DNA of 64,000 nt. Source: Pegoplata infirma (Eukaryota; Arthropoda; Insecta; Diptera; Anthomyiidae). A program made the translations under genes and the position numbers. The DNA is taken from positions 89,757,007 to 89,821,006 of the forward strand of contig OY992536.1 of NCBI GenBank assembly GCA_963921195.1, written 5' to 3'. The notes beneath the pieces were generated by a model. The model ran no database searches. It worked only from the letters and a program-made list of their open reading frames with translations, and was not told the origin of the DNA. This document shows positions 1-10,439 of this stretch, in pieces (the stretch's first letter is position 1; each line of letters starts with the position of its first letter).

Positions 1-142
1 AAAACTTTAATCCTTATTTACTTAAACTTGTTTTATGTATACCTACTTTCGGTCCATGTTTGCACTTTTTACCGATTTTCGGACAAGGAGTATAGGGAAT
101 AAAACAGTCGGTCATGGTTGACTATAAATTTCATACTTGTTT
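1..142 (+). mobile_element. DINE-like element, subfamily B, 3' tail
   Basis: This is the end of a non-autonomous DINE-1/Helentron-like element whose head lies beyond the left edge. It has the 'ggtccatgtttg' block, a short hairpin around 'gtcggtcatggttgac' and a terminal ATACTTGTTTT. The same three blocks close the copies ending near 12182, 33104 and 56275. No coding capacity is visible. Confidence 0.6.
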
Positions 143-1080
143 TCATTTCTAAGTTAGCTGATTTCATTTCCAAAGAAATGAAAAAAAAAAACATTAATTG
201 AATATAAATTCTTCATACCAGTAAGTTTCTATGACAATAAATCGTTAAGAAAAGAAAATTATTTTGCATTTATAACAATTTAATACCACACATCCATGCC
301 ATGCGAGACAAGTGAAGAAAACAACAAGCAGTTAATCAAAAAAATACATTTTATACACATAAATTAGGAAAATTTTCTGTTTTACTTCTTGGAAAAAAAT
401 AATTTTATTCAAGTTTATAAACCTTTCTGATGATTAAATTTTTTCTTTCTTCCCTTAAAAACCATATTTTTTTTTTAATATGTTTTCCTTTTTTATAATT
501 TAACAAATGTTCCTTTACCGGTTTATTTCTTAATATTTTTACAAGATTTTGCTACAAATTCAATATGTCGTCTGCTCTTCAATATATTACAAGTATTTAA
601 GTTAAAAACTACTTAAGAACTATTGCGACTTGCTTGAGTTTTATGTATAACCCAGCCACATTTTTGAGTAGCTAGCCATCAGTAAATTATCAAAAATGGG
701 TGTAGGAGTCAATAAAGTACTGGATCGGATTTAAAATTTGTTTAATTTGATATTTGCGCAAAGGTAATACAGACCAAATTTCGAAAAGAAAAAAAAGAAA
801 AAAAAAAGGAAAAGAAAAGAAAAGAAAGAAAAAGAAGAAAAAATAAAGAAGGAAAATTTCTAAAAAAAATTCCGAAGAAAAAAATTTCGAAATCCAAAAA
901 TTTTTCATAGAAAAAAATCTGAAAATTTTTATAGGGAAAATTTAAAAATTTTTAAAGGAAAAATTAGACTTAATCTGAAAAATTTCTGTGAAAAATATCT
1001 GCCAATCTTATTATGAATTTTGGTACAAACTAATGACTTAGAATATGTTTTTTTTTGTATAGAAAAATGAAGAATTCACA
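143..1080. other. Gene-free AT-rich intron with a purine tract
   Basis: Nothing coding is visible. Positions 785-900 are a purine tract of aaaag/gaaaa type, whose complement gives a low-complexity Phe-rich reading frame. The rest is AT-rich sequence with no repeat that I could match elsewhere in the window. Confidence 0.5.
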
Positions 1081-1084
1081 AATT

Positions 1085-1437
1085 CTAAAAGTCTCAGAAT
1101 CTGAGACTTTTTTTAAGGAAAAAGATCTCAGAATCTGAGACTTTTTCTTCGGGAAGTCTCAGAATCTGAGACTTTTTCTACGGGAAAAATTACTCAAAAT
1201 TTAAGACTTATTTATAGGAAAAAAGGTCGCAGAATCTGATACTTTTTCGATAGGAAAAGGGTCTAAGAATCTGAGACTTTTTCTATAGGAAAAAGGTCGC
1301 AGAATCTCTGAATTTGAGATATATTTTAAGGAAAAAGTCTCTAAATATGAATCTTTAGTAAAAAGAAAAATGTCTCAAAGTCTAAGACTTTTTATTGTTG
1401 AAAAAAGTCTCAGAAGTAGAAACTTACTCAGTTAAAA
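1085..1437. repeat. Degenerate tandem array, TCTCAGAATCTGAGACTTTT unit
   Basis: About nine diverged copies of a roughly 35-bp unit. Each holds the small palindrome CTCAGAATCTGAG followed by 'actttttctataggaaaa'. The array resumes at 4226 after an inserted MITE, and again at 5284. A separate array in the opposite orientation lies at 53600-54035. The unit-internal palindrome is the best conserved part. Confidence 0.75.
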
Positions 1438-1949
1438 GAAGAACGCACACAGAAAAAAATAAAAAAAATGTTGAGCAAATTTTTAATACCATTGAGTAAA
1501 AAATTACTCAATTTTGCACCAGTAAACGATTTAATAGTATTGAGTAAACTTTTAATAAAAAAATATTAAATGCCTAATAAAAAATTTGAGTAAATTATTA
1601 ATTCACAGAATTAAAACTTTACTTAAAATTTTAAAATATTTTTAAGTAAATTTTTAATTGTGTCAAGTAAAAATTTATTCAAAATGTATCAATTTAAATT
1701 ATTGTTTCTGTAAAGACAGTCGAGCTCAGGCTCTAATTATAATTATGTATTATAATTTTTTTGATTTGTTATATATGGTTTTGAATTGAGAAAAGTGTGA
1801 AAGAAAAATTTTAATTTTTCTAAAAATTTAAGACATCCTGGTTTGTTTCTTACTAGTTTCATATTATCCAGTTATAATAATCTTCAGAAAATCTTTTAAT
1901 GTCAAATTTATTTAGTTAATAGTCAATAAAACTCTATATGTAAAAATTA

Positions 1950-2056
1950 TTTACAGATCGCAGCCGACAAGGATTGAACTCATCACCATCTGTAATACTT
2001 TGCTATTAACTGCTTGTAACGTACAATCACTCTAGACCGATACGCCAAGTAGGCTG
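1950..2056 (-). repeat. tRNA-like (SINE-type) module
   Basis: On the minus strand there is an A-box-like 'tatcggtctagagtg' and, about 70 bases on, a B-box-like GAGTTCAATCC. This is the spacing of an internal RNA polymerase III promoter. The acceptor stem does not close, so it is not a functional tRNA gene. It lies in the insert at 1697-3862 that splits the surrounding MITE, which fits a tRNA-derived SINE, but no poly-A or other SINE tail is clear. Confidence 0.35.
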
Positions 2057-2090
2057 TTAAGCAAGTATAAACTAAATCTGATTTTTTTTT

Positions 2091-3741
2091 TATACCCTCC
2101 ACTCTAGTGATAGAGGGTATATATAAGTTTGTCATTCCGTTTGTAACACCTCGAAATATTGGTCTAGTACCCCATAAAGTATATATATTCATGATCCTCG
2201 ATCGATTTTAAGACGATCTAGCGATGTCCGTCCGTCCGTCCGTCCTTCCGTCTCTCCGCCTGTCTGTCTGTTGAAAACACGCTAACTTTTGAAAGACTTT
2301 ACGGAGGCTCCTGAAGTTTGGCATATATGTTGGGCATTTACCTGGTCAGGGTTTTTCTGGAATTTACGAGATAAAACACACGGTACCTTTCTAACGGCAG
2401 TTCTGAGGGCGCTGAAGTGTGGCATATGTAGTTGTCGTTCCTCTGGTCCAGTTCGTTTTAAATTTCAGCCAAATCGGTCCAGCGGTTCAAAAGTTATTAG
2501 CAAAACCGTAAATTTCAGATTAGTTTCACCTTAAATTCACGTGTTGAAAACCCGTTAAACATGTTTTAAAAACATTTGTAAGTCAAACATGTAGAAAAGT
2601 TAAATTCGACTTGGCCGAATCTATGAATACCCTCCACAATGCCCTTTTTAAGTGATAGTAAATTTTCTAACGTGAAAAAAATAACATTTTTGGTTAGAAA
2701 TATTTTATTTTCTGTAAAAAAACTTTTTTTTATTAATTTTTGAAAAAAAAATATTACTAATTTTTTTTTTTTAGTGTAAAATTTTTTTTGAGTGTATTTT
2801 TTTTTTGTTTTAGTGTAAAAAAACTTTTTTTTATTAATTTTTGAAAAAAAAAAAAAAATAATTTACCAATTTTTTTTTGAGTGTAAAATTTTTTTTGAGT
2901 GTAAACTTTTTTTGCGTGTATTTTTTTTTTTGTTTTAGTGTAAAAATATTTTTGTGTGACAAAAATACCTTTTAAAATATTTTTCTGACTTACAAATGTT
3001 TTTAAAACATGTTTAACGGGTTTTCAACACGTGAATTTAAGGTGAAACTAATCTGAAATTTACGGTTTTGCAAATAACTTTTGAACCACTGTACCGAATT
3101 GTCTGAAATTTAAAACGAACCGGACCAGAGGAACGGTTAATATATATGCCAAACTTCAGCACCCTCAGAATTGCCGTTCGAAAGTTACCGTGTGTTTTAT
3201 CTCGTAAATTCCAGAAAAACCCTTGCCGAAATTCACTCATTTGCTTATAACTTTTGAACCACTGGACCGATTTCGCTGGATTGCAATACCAACCTGACCA
3301 GGTAAATGTCCAACATATATGCCAAACTTCAGGAGCCTCCGTAAAGCCTTTCAAAAGTTAGCGTGTTTTCAACAGACAGACAGACGGACAGACGGACGGA
3401 CGGACGGACATCGCTAGATCGTCTTAAAATCGATCGAGGATCATGAATATATATACTTTATGGGGTCCTAGACCAATATTTCGAGGTGTTACAAACGGAA
3501 TGACAAACTTATATATACCCTCTATCACTAGAGTGGAGGGTATAAAACACTCAAAAAAAAATTAGTAATTTTTTTTTTTTTTTTCAAAAATTAATAAAAA
3601 AAAGTTTTTTTACACAAAATAAAATATTTCTAACCAAAAATTTTATTTTTTTCACGTTAGAAAATTTACTATCACTTAAAAAGGACATTGTGGAGGGTAT
3701 TCATAGATTCGGCCAAGTCGAATTTAACTTTTCTACTTGTT
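2091..3741 (+). mobile_element. DINE-1/mini-me-like element (subfamily A) with internal insertion
   Basis: The head is TATACCCTCC with the hairpin 'actctagtgatagagggtata', then a (TA)n tract and 'gcgatgtccgtc' with a (GTCY)n microsatellite at about 2223-2271. The body is 2272-2584. The tail resumes at 3547 and ends with the hairpin 'attcggccaagtcgaat' and TTTTCTACTTGTTT. The head, (TA)n, core and (GTCY)n order is that described for dipteran mini-me/DINE-1 repeats. Non-coding; the complete reference copy is 34889-35721. Confidence 0.8.
2585..3546 (-). mobile_element. Second DINE-like element, inverted inside the first
   Basis: This is a complete subfamily A copy in reverse orientation. It starts with the reverse complement of the tail (AAACATGTAGAAAAG, gacttggccgaatc) and ends with the reverse complement of the head ('gagtggagggtata'). 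It interrupts the forward copy at 'gtaagtc/cactcaaaaa', which is contiguous in the other copies. The result is a roughly 500-bp inverted repeat (2091-2584 against 2985-3546). Confidence 0.8.
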
Positions 3742-4225
3742 TTTTTTTTAATTCGAGTGTGGTTGTTGCTGTTGTTTTTTTCTAACAGAAGACTTGTTAT
3801 TGTAATTATGTGTAAACAAACTTTTATTTTTAGTAATCATTATTCTTCTTCCTCTCCTTCATCAATTTATTTTTTTTTAAATTTTAAAAAGTTTCAAATT
3901 TTTTTTAAAAAAAAAAAATTGCTTTTTCAAACTTTACCAAATATACTTATGTCTTCAAGACAAAGGAAAATTTTATAAAGATGATTTCAAACTTTCATAT
4001 ACGTACATAAAAAACTATAAACTAAATGAGAATATAAACATTAAGAGAATAAAAATAATTTAAAAAAAAAAATATTAAATTTGTATTAAATTATTTACTC
4101 AAATTTTATTTTAAAGATTTGAGTAAATTTTTAATTGCGTTAATTAAAAAATTACTCAAATTAATTTTAAAAATTTAAACAGGTGATTACTCAAATTGTT
4201 TTTCTCAATATTATTTTCTGTGCAG

Positions 4226-4420
4226 AAACTGAGACTTTTCTATAGGAAAAAGGTCTGAGAATCTGATACTTTTTCTTTAAAAAGAAGTTCTCAGAATCTA
4301 AGATTTTTTCTATAGGAAAAAGGTATGAAACTTTTTCTATAGAAAAAAGGTATCAGAATCTAAAAATTTTTTAGTACGAACAAATTTAATAATATGAGAC
4401 CTTTCCTATAGTAAAAATAT
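4226..4420. repeat. Tandem array, continuation after MITE
   Basis: Same CTCAGAATCTGAG-type units as 1085-1437, resuming directly after the CTGTG terminus of the inserted MITE. Units are strongly decayed after 4330. Confidence 0.65.
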
Positions 4421-4429
4421 CTCAAAAAT

Positions 4430-5283
4430 GCTTTACAATACTATCAAAATAATACAATAATATAGGTTAGCTAGTAAGCTAACCTTAAGCAAATTTTTTG
4501 TTGAGATCAGCATGTTAGCACAAATATCTTGTAAACTTCATTTAGCGCATTAGCAATTTTAAACAAAATTTGAACTAATTTTTTTTGCTAAATTTAAAAT
4601 TGGGTTGACAAAATTTTTACAAGCTTTTTTGCTAATATTAGCAAAAATGAATGGTAAATTTTTTTTTAAGAAAACTTAAAAAGGCGCTATCTCGGAAACT
4701 AAGCCAGATAGAGCAAAATGGAGGCCATTTTTGGTTCTCGGGCTTTCCATAGTATCACAGGTCCTCTTCACATGTGTGGACCCTAATGGGTCCTAACTTT
4801 GGATCCAAAAAGTTAGCATACCCGAAAATTTTAAAATGCTCATATTTCGGTATATATTGTAGCTCTCAACACGTAGAATAAGACCGCAAAATAACCAAAA
4901 GATCTCCGAGTAATATTTTTGAAGTTATCGAGTTTTTTAATTCTCAAAACCCCAGTGGTCCCCTAAAATCACGTATCTCAAAAACCAAGCGAGGTAGAGC
5001 GAAACGGGCACAAATTTTGGATCAAAAACTATAACTATTTTTAAGGAACCCAACTAGGTCAAGGCCCATCGGGGTCTCTACCTATCGGGTCGAACCCAAT
5101 GGGGTCCTCAAATGTGTATGAACTAAGATGAAATACAAAAAATATAAAAAAATTTCAGTTTACTAATTTTTGACAAACCATTTTTGCTAACTTTACCAAA
5201 AAAATTGTGGGTTCAAAATCAGAAAATATTCTTGTAGGTTTACAAGCTTTTTTTGCTAACTTTACAGTTTTTTTTGCGTGTAT
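4430..5283. mobile_element. Unclassified MITE-like insertion in the tandem array
   Basis: It separates two blocks of the CTCAGAATCTGAG array. The right end is TACAGTTTTTTTTGCGTGTA. Both ends contain a 'gttagca...cttgtaaac' block in inverted orientation (about 4514-4535 and 5243-5262). The interior holds a diverged direct duplication: 'tctcggaaactaagcc' at 4692 and 'tctcaaaaaccaagcg' at 4976, each followed by a 'tagagc' block. A perfect 8-bp-stem hairpin (GGTTAGCT/AGCTAACC) lies near 4464-4483. Family unknown; non-coding. Confidence 0.45.
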
Positions 5284-5420
5284 GAGACTTTTTCTATAGC
5301 AAAAGATCTCAGAATCTGAGACTTTTTCTGTGAAAAAAAGTTCTTAGAATCTAAAAATTTTTCTATGCGAAAAAAGTCTCATATTCTGAGAATTCTCAGA
5401 TTTAGAAAAATTCAAAAAAA
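5284..5420. repeat. Tandem array, last block
   Basis: Three to four decayed CTCAGAATCTGAG-type units, the third piece of the array that begins at 1085. Confidence 0.6.
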
Positions 5421-5657
5421 AATGAAATACTAATAAATTTGATGATTTTATAGCCTTCCCATCACTTTTTTTTTTAAAAAGAAACTTATCCCTGTTTTTT
5501 CTCGGCCGACAAATCACAACGATTTTTTTTATTCGAGTTAAAAAAAAAAAATTTCCCCCCCCCCCCCAAACCCTAAAGCTGTACCCGCCACTGTACAATT
5601 TGAATATTATTTACATTATTATCAAGTTCTTTTAATTTACATTAAAAATAAGAAAAT

Positions 5658-5705
5658 TCGAACTAGAATACACTCTGCAATGAAAAAGAGTGTATTCTAG
5701 TTCGA
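5658..5705. repeat. Perfect 19-bp hairpin at the end of a GTTCGAGG-ended repeat
   Basis: The left arm 5658-5676 and right arm 5687-5705 are exact complements around a 10-base loop (gcaatgaaaa). The right arm runs into 'ttcgaggttatttattgc', which is also the left end of the repeat at 31189-31644. Homology to that copy continues to about 5785. The tight hairpin looks like two repeat ends joined by deletion of the body. Confidence 0.6.
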
Positions 5706-5804
5706 GGTTATTTATTGCCCCCGTATTGAATTAACATTACAAGAATTTTTATTAACTCTACTTTCTCCCACTATTCTTTCGAAAAATAAATCAGTATTAT
5801 TGGC

Positions 5805-6256
5805 TATTTAAAATTTAAATGAGTCAATCAATGTTTTGATTAAAATTTTTGTTATTTTCTTTAACTGTCGAATTACAAATTTTCAACATACCAGATTTTT
5901 TTTCGCTTTAATTTATTTGAATAAATTAATTCAAAAATATACAAAATAATCGGGTTTTACTTTTTTTATTGTTGGCAACATATTGGAAAGCAAAAAAGAT
6001 GAAATTTTTGATAATTTTGTCATAAGCTTACAATTCATTTGTTTAATCAATCATTATTTTGATTGACTATAAATAAAAAATTTATCAAATATTTGATCAA
6101 AATCTAAAAAATATTTGATTAAAAAAAATTTCAATCAATCACCTACAATTTGATGATTGGTACAACAATTTTTTTAATTGGAGGAATTTCAAACAAAAAA
6201 TTTATTGAATCCGCGTTTTTGTTGATTAAAAATTGTTTAAAATTTTTTCTGTGTAC
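5805..6256 (+). mobile_element. L-family MITE, uninterrupted copy
   Basis: A 450-bp AT-rich repeat ending TTTTTTCTGTGTA. It is colinear, in reverse complement, with 40665-41592. Shared blocks include 'ctgtcgaattacaaattttcaacat', 'ttgttggcaacat' and 'ttgattgactataa'. It serves as the reference that places the DINE insertion in that other copy. Confidence 0.65.
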
Positions 6257-6493
6257 TTCCTCAATGACAAAGTAGGACCAACCTCAGATTTATTTGACGA
6301 AATAAATGGTTTTCTAGAATTTATTAATAAGTAGTGCCTAATGCTTTTTTAACTCAAAATCTCTTTAGCAACTTCTTTCCATTAAAAGTTATTTAAAACC
6401 AACAATTTCATTTACAAAAAAAACTGTTGCTGGGTTATATTGTCATGGTATTTTTACGTCGAAAAGTTTATGTATGTGCTTTTTTTAACTAAC

Positions 6494-6608
6494 CTGTAGA
6501 TATCTTCGTCTTCTTTTCGCCACATTTCCTTGAACCACATTACAATCACCATGTTTGAATATCACACGTTTTCGTACACGTCGAGAACTAAAACGTGTCT
6601 GACGATAC
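6494..6608 (-). CDS. Irk1: Inward-rectifier K+ channel, shared N-terminal exon
   Basis: An internal coding exon of a Kir channel, a tetrameric membrane protein passing K+ inward. The exon has an acceptor at 6609-6610 (tttacag), 115 bases and a donor at 6493 (CAG/gttagt). It opens with the third base of a split codon and gives 38 residues, including RRVRKRVIFKHGDCNVV and KRRRRYLQ. This is the conserved cytoplasmic stretch just before the slide helix and first membrane helix of Kir2-like and fly Irk channels. The phase accepts both upstream exons (36619-36713 and 56693-56742) and leaves in phase 0. The exon that should follow (slide helix and M1) is not in the remaining 6.4 kb to the left, so that intron runs off the window. 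Family assignment is strong; Irk1 rather than a paralogue is inferred from the very long introns and alternative starts. Confidence 0.88.
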
Positions 6609-6824
6609 CTGTAAAGGATAAAAACAAATAAAGAGAAAAGAAAAAATAAGTGCATTGAAAATGAAATTTAACTAACTGAAAGAACAATTTAAAGTTTTAG
6701 TTTAAATAACAACTATTTGTGAAAGTTTTGCAATTCAAATATTCCTATTGTATGTCAAGGCTAAGCATAAAGGGACTTCACTAATACTTCAAAGAAAAAG
6801 TTAAATACTTTTTCTATTGGGCCA

Positions 6825-7310
6825 CAGAAAAAGTACTAATTAAAAGAAATGTTATGTAATAGTATGAGTTGTTTTAATAATTCAAATAAATTGTACTCAT
6901 TTTAGTATTTTTTCGCAGGAATTTCTTCTGGTAGATTTCTCAATTTAAAAATATTTTTTAACAAAGTTTTATATTTTTAAACCTTTTTTTATGACATGAC
7001 GATATATTTTTTAGAAAGGTACTTAATTTTTAGCACTTTTTTTATTTTGTTTTATTTTTAGTAATTGTACTCATTTTGGTACTTTTTAGTTTTAGTACTT
7101 TTTTACAAAATGTTAATTTTAATTTTTTCAATTTAAAGAAAATGTATCTCAATTTGAAACCTCTTATACTTTTTGAGACTTTCTACAACTTTTGTATTTT
7201 TGTTGTAGAAAATTGTTATACTTAAGTGTAATAGTTTTAGTACTTTATTATAATTGTATATTATTTAGTACTTTTCACGCCTTTATCAAAAGGGATTAGT
7301 TTTAGAATAT
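6825..7310. repeat. Diverged GTACTTTTT/AAAAGTAC-type repeat
   Basis: Repeated 'agtactttt' and 'gtactcattttggtac' words spaced 20-40 bases apart, the same vocabulary as the longer array at 23440-25190. No unit length is stable enough to define. No coding potential. Confidence 0.45.
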
Positions 7311-7377
7311 TTTTATAAGCTCTAAAGGCCGATGTTTAAATAAGGGTAATAAATTCTGCAATACTTTTCGAAATATC

Positions 7378-7835
7378 TTGTTTTATCAATTTTTTTTTTT
7401 TTTTCATCAATTTATTTTTCATCAAATTTTTTTCATTAATTTATTTTTCATCAATTTTTTTTTTTCATCAAAAAATGTTTTTTTCATCAAATTTTTTTTT
7501 TCATCAAAAAAAAATTTTTTTATCAAATTTTTTTTTTTTCATAAACTTTTTTGTTTTTCCATCATTTTTTTTTTTTCATAAATTTTTTTTTTTCATCAAA
7601 TTTTTTTTTTCATAATTTTTTTTTATCATATTTTTTTTCATCAAATTTTTTAATCAAATTTTTTATTATCAATTTTTTTCTCACCAATTTTTTTTTTTCA
7701 TATTTTTTTCATCAATTTTTTTTTACATCAAAAAATTTTCTTTTCATCAAAAAAAATTCATCAAAAACTTTTTTCATCAAATTTTTTTTTCACCAAAAAT
7801 TTTGGGTTTATTAAATTTTTTTTAACATAATTTTG
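7378..7835. repeat. (ATCAATTTTTTTT)n low-complexity array
   Basis: About 30 degenerate copies of 'catca' followed by 7-10 T. A similar array (48885-49325) lies inside a foldback element, so this block may be the remnant of such an element. Open frames here are Phe-rich artefacts of poly-T. Confidence 0.75.
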
Positions 7836-7935
7836 TTTTTCGTGAAAAAAAATAGTGTTTTTTTACCGAAACTATTTTTCCACCAAGTCTAAGCTTTTCG
7901 CATAAAAATTTTCCATTTGTTTATCAAATGTACAT

Positions 7936-8120
7936 AAAACAAGTGAGAGTGGCATAGTCTTTGGTGCCGAATCTTTTATACTCTCCAAAATGTAAAAACA
8001 CTTTTTTGCACTTATTTTTGCACTCACTTACGAAATGTACAGCTCTTTTGGTTTTTTTAATGGGGTCCTCGACTGATATTATTAATTCGTTTTGCATGGA
8101 ATAGCAAAGTAATAATATAG
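7936..8120 (-). mobile_element. Internally deleted DINE-like remnant, subfamily E
   Basis: Reverse complement of the subfamily E tail (AAAACAAGTGAGAGTGG, 'gccgaatctttta', 'ctctccaaaatgt'), then directly the reverse complement of its head ('aatggggtcct', 'tggaatagcaaagt'). The whole body is missing compared with the 504-bp copy at 40871-41374. Confidence 0.55.
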
Positions 8121-8394
8121 CATTATTTTTTCCAAAAAAAATTTTGCTTTGGCAAGTACACCCAAATCTTCCGCAAAACATGATTTAATGTTTTGGGCAA
8201 GAGTACAAAATTCGCAGGCACTTTTCATTGAGCTTATGCTAATTTATATTACTTTCGGGAAGTTTTTTTTAGTGTGGGGACTACAAGAAAGACTTGTCCA
8301 ATTTTTTTTAAATTCGGAACGATAATTTGTAAAAAAAATATTCATGTTTACCTGCTAAATTTAGAAAGGATACCTGTAACAATATAGTTATTAG

Positions 8395-8590
8395 AGTTTT
8401 TTGTTCCAAATTTAAGGGGGACGTTTGTATGGGGACAAGAGAGACATTTTTTGGTTTGGCAAAAAAAAAGCTTTTTTCCCCGATTTTGAATGTTCGGACA
8501 AATTTTTATTCAACTGAGCTTAAAACTTTTATGGTAAAATTTGAGGCCAATCGGATTAAATTAACACTTGGTGCTCTGCGTTCAAATTTT
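8395..8590 (+). repeat. Dispersed repeat shared with 44560-44735
   Basis: The block 'caatttttattc...gagctaaaactt' followed by 'ggccaatcggattaaatta' is found, diverged, at 44640-44735. It directly precedes the DINE head at 8590. Function and family unknown. Confidence 0.45.
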
Positions 8591-9561
8591 TATAACCTAC
8601 ACCACTCTGTGGTACAGGGTATAATGACTTTGTGCTGATGTTTGTAACTACCCGAAATATTGGTCCTATACCCACTTTCAAGTATACCGATCGACTCAGA
8701 ATCACTTTTTGAGTCGATTTAGCGATGTCCTTCCGTCCGTCCGTCTGTCCGTCCGTCCATGTAAACGTTGTGCGCACGATACAGGTCGCAGTTTTTAGCC
8801 GATTTGTGTGAAATTTGAAACTTAAGCTTCTTTGTACCCAAGGACGGACGCTATTGAAATGCTCCTAACAACCGTATTTTAATAGATATTCTTTAAAAAT
8901 TTGGCAAGTAAACGTCTTTTGTATTCACAAATCACCGTTCCGAATTTTAAAGGAATCAGACCAGTTCTTCGTGTAGCCCCCATACAAACCATACCCAGCA
9001 AAAACTTGCATTACCAAGTAATGAAATGTGTAATGGAAAATTCAAAAGTTATAACTAATTATTAGGGATGAGATTTCCATGCAAATGCATGTTTTTTGTC
9101 GAAAGACTAAAAACGATATCGACCAGTTATCTTTCCGAATCAATAAATTTGCGTTAAAATGGCATCGATTTGTTTTTGCATATTTTTGCATATTTTGGTG
9201 AAAATGCATATTTTTGCATATTTTGATTTTAAATGCATATTTTGTGCATTTTTCCAACTTTTAAGTGCATATTTTTGCATATTTTGACATAAATAAGCAA
9301 AAACACAAATTGAAATTTATTTTTGTCAAAAATTTTTAAATTTTAAAAATTTATTTTAAAAATAAGAACAATTATTTTTTTTCTTCTTAATTTTTTTTTA
9401 TAGATTTTCTTAATTTCTAAAAAAATTTTGTTTGTATAAAGTTTTAAATGTGACTTTTTAAAACTGGCGTTATTTTTTGCTTTTTGAGAAGTTTTTCCTA
9501 TGAAAACAAGATTTTTATTGTACACATTTTATTTTTTAGTGCATATTTTATGGTTTTTAAG

Positions 9562-10439
9562 TAGAGTTGTCAAATATTCGTCTATTTCAAAAACCGATTT
9601 TCGAATACTTCGAAAAACCGCCTTATAAAAAAATCGGTTTTTCGGTTTTGCAACTAAAAACCGGTTTCGAATAATCGGTTTTTCGGTTTTTTTTTAAATA
9701 TTTATTTGATAAAAAAAGCAAAACAAAATAAGCAATTTTTACATACACAGATGGGGACATGAGCAGATTTGTGCGTGATTCACGCGTGAGCATGACTGAA
9801 ACTTAAGTAACTCACGTAATTGTGAGTGGAAAAAAAATTGAGTGAGTGGGTGTGCGTTAGCAAGATTTTTCCATGAGTGAGTGTGTGTGAGACGATTTTT
9901 TGCGTGATTTATTTTCTCTTCATATTTCCTTTCGTCCCAAAAATAGAAAAAAAATTTAAAAATCCCGAAAAAACAAAAAAAAAATTGTAAAATTTGGCTA
10001 AACTTTAAATTTTGCTAAAAATTTTGTTGGATTTTTGAAATTTTAATTTTTAAAAGTTTTTTTTGTATAAACAAGAGTTTCGTGAGTGTGAATGACCGTA
10101 AAAGTGAACGAATGTGAGTGAAGCTTGTGCGAGTGCACGTGAGTGTAAGTTGTCTCAAGTGTGAGTATGAGTAGAATACTCATAAAAAATATGCTCGTGA
10201 GTGAGTGTGCGTGATTGAAAAATTCTTGTCGTGAGCTCCCAAATTTTACTAAAAAATTACATTTGATGCAAACTAACGAAAAAATTTAACTTCAGAAAAA
10301 GTCGATTATTCGAGACCAAAAAATCGGTTTCTCGAATACTTCGAAAACCGGTCTTTTTAAAAAACCGGTTTTAAAAAACCGGAAAAATAGAAAAAAATCG
10401 ATTTTTCGAATACTTCGGAAATCGGTTTTGACAACTCTA
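9562..10439. mobile_element. hAT-like element TAGAGTTGTCAAA with ACCGGTTTTTCG repeats
   Basis: Ends are TAGAGTTGTCAAATATTCG and TTTTGACAACTCTA. The flanks duplicate TTTTTAAG (9554-9561 and 10441-10448; one extra G also matches). Subterminal regions are built of 'aaaccggtttttcgaatacttcg' words in opposed orientation. A related element with an exact 8-bp duplication lies at 58334-59130. Confidence 0.75.
9742..10240. repeat. GTGAGTG-rich insertion
   Basis: A block dominated by 'gtgagtg', 'gcgtgattcacgcgtgag' and related words, starting near 'cagatggggacatgag' and ending near 'cgtgagctccca'. A related block in the opposite orientation is at 33190-33345, ending 'cactcacgatcccatctct'. It lies between the two halves of the surrounding hAT-like element, so it is probably a further insertion, but no target duplication could be read. 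Confidence 0.45.

Larger units (their letters stand above)
1448..4222 (-). mobile_element. CACAG-terminated MITE (M family), interrupted
   Basis: The termini are CACAGAAAAAAATA on the left and TATTTTCTGTG on the right. Flanking and internal sequence matches, in reverse, the uninterrupted 563-bp copy at 32242-32804. Here the element is split at about 1696/3863 by more than 2 kb of younger insertions, with ATCAATTTA on both sides of the break. It sits inside the tandem array ending at 1437 and resuming at 4226. Confidence 0.7.

Noticed and set aside
1950..2056. Functional tRNA gene
   Set aside because: A- and B-box-like sequences are present but the acceptor stem does not pair; treated as a SINE-type relic.
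3037..3354. 105-codon minus-strand frame
   Set aside because: It lies entirely in the body of a DINE-like non-coding element; its forward counterpart at 2289-2534 is the same sequence.
1..6480. Next Irk exon (slide helix and first membrane helix)
   Set aside because: I looked for the expected continuation on the minus strand and found only repeats and AT-rich intron.
7378..7814. Phe-rich open frames
   Set aside because: Artefacts of a (CATCAATTTTTTT)n array.
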